Positions 33,712-35,563 of a DNA stretch of 35,563 nucleotides are shown here, piece after piece. Source of the DNA: an uncultured Clostridia bacterium (GTDB lineage: Bacteria; Bacillota; Clostridia; UBA1381); the NCBI GenBank assembly GCA_944390495.1, contig CALXQE010000105.1, positions 1 through 35,563 on the forward strand. Direction: 5' to 3'. The stretch's first letter is position 1, and each line of letters begins with the position of its first letter. The position numbers and the translations under genes are program-made. The notes under the pieces are model-generated. The model was not told where the DNA came from and did not search any database. It saw only the letters and a program-made list of their open reading frames with translations.

Positions 33712-35408
33712 CAATTTTCCCCCCCTCTTTACCTGATACTATTTTTATTTTCATACCGTTATCATTTGTTATTGAATAATCTATTTTTTCGTTATGTGTC
33801 ATTTTCAAGCGAATAATTGTATTTGCAATTCCAAGTCCTGCTGTATCATTAAATTTTTTCTCACTGATTGCCTTTGAAATTTTGGTTGATATGGCTTCTA
33901 TTTTTTCATCACTTATTCCTGTTCCGTTATCTTTTATTTCAAGTGTCCATACAGACTCAACTCCACGCATTTTTATTGAAATATTCCACGGCGGAGCCTT
34001 TTCCTTAAAACCGTGCTTGAAACAGTTTTCAGCTAACGGCTGAATAAAAAGCTTCGGTACCGGCATATTTAAAAGATCCTTTTCCACGTCAATAGAATAA
34101 GAAAAATAGTCCTCATATCTTGATTTCATAAGCGACAGATAATTTTGTGTATGCTCGATTTCATCTTTTAAAGGCACAGTAACCGTTTCGTATTCTGTTA
34201 CATATCTGAGCATGTCAGAAAGTTTTAAACACATATCCGATACATTCTCACATCCGCCCTCTTCGCCCGCAGAACCTATGACCGCAAGAGTATTATACAA
34301 AAAATGCGGATTCATCTGTGCTTGAAGTGCAAGGGAATATGCCTTCTTTTCCTGATTTACAAGATAATTGATTCTCTCAAACATTTCTCCAAAACTTACT
34401 TCAAGCTCCTGTATCTCATCTATGGCTTTATCATCTACTAAATTCACAGGTGTATCTGTATCATGTATCGTATGTACATGATCTGTAAGTTTTATAAGAG
34501 GTTCGAGCACGCTTCTTCCTATAAGCTTAGTAATTCTAAAAGCCATAAAAAGCAAAAGAATATATATAACAATCATTACTAAAATAAGCTGCACTTTAAA
34601 TGCAGTATTTATAGGATACATATAGTCTATTTCTATTTCCCAGTTCGTATTATTTAGGGGAGATGTTACTGTTTTAATTGTTTCATCAGTTAAAGCACGA
34701 GGCAAAGGAGGTGTTGTTTCGCCTGTCGTACGGTCACATATTGAAATTGAATATCCCGAGTCCATATCTCCTACAATACTGTTTATAAAATCATCTGTAT
34801 TTCCTCTGACTTCTATAATACCGCAGATATCATCAGAATATGAGTTTTTCATTGCCTTTACCAGTGTTATATATGTTTCATCACTGCTCGTCCAAACATT
34901 TTTATCGGGAAAAATAATATAACTTTCATTCTTTGAAACACGACTGAGCATTTCATTATAGCGTCCTAAAGTAATTTCACACGAATTAGCAGATAGAGTA
35001 TATTCCTGACTTGAAATAATATCGCCGCTGTCATTATAAATTATTATATTACTGTTATGCTCTCTTCCTACAAGAAGATTTTTTTAAACTTGATGATATA
35101 TCCAAATTATTTAAAATATCTTCTTTAAAATAATTTTCAGGATTATTATCACTTTTCAGCCTATAAAACATATTCAAAATATTCGGCTGCCGCATTACCT
35201 GTTCTGCCAATAAATCAAGTTCATCTATGTAGGTATCTGTCTGCTGTGCAGTTTTTTGGGCAAGCTGCTCTGCAGAATTATATGCGTTATTTTTTGTATA
35301 TTCCACCGATGCAAAATACAAAGTCAACATACCCACAGTCAAAACCAATGCAAGGGCAAAAAAATACGGTCTGAAAAGACGCACTAAAAACTGCGATTTA
35401 CGTGCCAT
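33704..35408 (-). pseudogene. YesM-type sensor histidine kinase, frameshifted in a T7 tract
   Basis: This would be a membrane sensor kinase partnered with the adjacent regulator. Frame one (35408-35055) holds the first helix (FFALALVLTVGMLTLYF) and the start of the sensor domain, then runs off at T7 35079-35085. Removing one T joins it exactly to a frame open from there to 33704: KNLLVGREHNS, the rest of the sensor domain, a second helix (VQLILVMIVIYILLLFMAF), HAMP, the phospho-acceptor His in QMNPHFLYNTL, and the ATPase domain with QPLAENCFKHGF, LEIKDNGTGIS and GLGIANTI. A start at 34951 would lack the first helix and half the sensor. The ATG at 35408 has GGGGTGAGG upstream. The gene is either a pseudogene, phase-variable, or miscalled in the homopolymer. 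Confidence 0.85.
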
Positions 35409-35440
35409 TACCTCACCCCGATTCGCTCATATATAGATAT

Positions 35441-35468
35441 TTTATATTACATAGTAAATATTTGTCAA
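35441..35468 (-). promoter_or_regulatory. Sigma-A promoter of the two-component operon
   Basis: Minus strand perfect TTGACA (35463-35468), a 16-nt spacer and TATAAA (35441-35446), about 33 nt before the kinase ATG. The promoter is intact although both genes behind it are damaged. Confidence 0.65.
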
Positions 35469-35517
35469 GTTTAAAAAAAGATGTTTACTTATATTTTTTA
35501 ATGTATTTTTATCCCAC

Positions 35518-35554
35518 AAAAAAACGACAGACAAAACCTTAAAGGTTTTGTCTG
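35518..35554 (-). terminator. Terminator of an off-window minus-strand gene
   Basis: A 13-bp perfect inverted repeat (35528-35540 with 35542-35554) is followed on the minus strand by T7. It isolates the two-component operon from whatever lies to the right of the window. Confidence 0.85.
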
Positions 35555-35563
35555 CCGAATGAG

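Noticed and set aside
34704..34951. Histidine kinase as an intact short gene starting at ATG 34951
   Set aside because: The frame is open and homologous far upstream to 35085 and joins the N-terminal part exactly after one T is removed. The ATG at 34951 lies inside the sensor domain with no good ribosome site.

Overview
The window looks like chromosomal DNA of an anaerobic, spore-forming, low-GC Clostridia-type Firmicute. The evidence is AT-rich DNA with strong Shine-Dalgarno sites, SpoVT with a sporulation-type promoter, rubrerythrin, long-form HPF, RNase J, MutS2, and large secreted pectin-active enzymes built from Ig-like and carbohydrate-binding modules. The mix resembles pectin-degrading gut Clostridia such as Monoglobus or its relatives. 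This placement is an inference, and no marker gene here fixes the genus.

Region 1 (1-17.6 kb) is mostly housekeeping. It holds the 3' half of RNase J, a small cysteine-rich membrane protein, an hpf-rubrerythrin pair behind a sigma-B-like promoter, a double GT-C (PMT-type) glycosyltransferase coupled to an orphan class I fumarase alpha subunit, and two long minus-strand operons. The first operon is ung-coaE-lytic transglycosylase-cytidylate kinase-like-uppP. The second is a YesU-like gene-mutS2-ybaK-DUF1015. glmS and spoVT follow on the plus strand.

Region 2 (17.6-25.2 kb) carries surface and pectin functions. These are a signal-peptide protein with squalene-cyclase-like repeats, a Thr/Pro/Lys stalk and a membrane anchor; a 1100-residue PL11 rhamnogalacturonan lyase; a CDF metal exporter with an MntE-like motif set; tRNA-Arg(CCG); and an AraC regulator divergent from a giant SGNH-type carbohydrate esterase.

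Region 3 (25.4-35.5 kb) is a pectin/surface-glycan locus that is intact at its left end and decaying to the right. The esterase reading frame runs into a start-less fragment of an AraC regulator, which is itself frameshifted. Next, on the minus strand, lies a mosaic pseudogene: a GH43 N-terminus joined to BspA-type leucine-rich repeats, an Ig-like domain, and a module homologous to one inside the intact esterase. A YesM/YesN-type two-component system follows. Its response regulator is cut from its DNA-binding domain by one TAA codon, and its kinase is broken by a one-base slip in a T7 tract. In Bacillus subtilis yesMN, yesU and the PL11 genes yesW/yesX share one rhamnogalacturonan locus, so the relatives found here (YesU-like, PL11, esterase, AraC, YesM/N-like) probably served one pectin programme whose two-component control is damaged or switched off in this genome. 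Sequencing or assembly error must be excluded for the homopolymer lesions. No CRISPR array, transposase, integrase or rRNA was seen.
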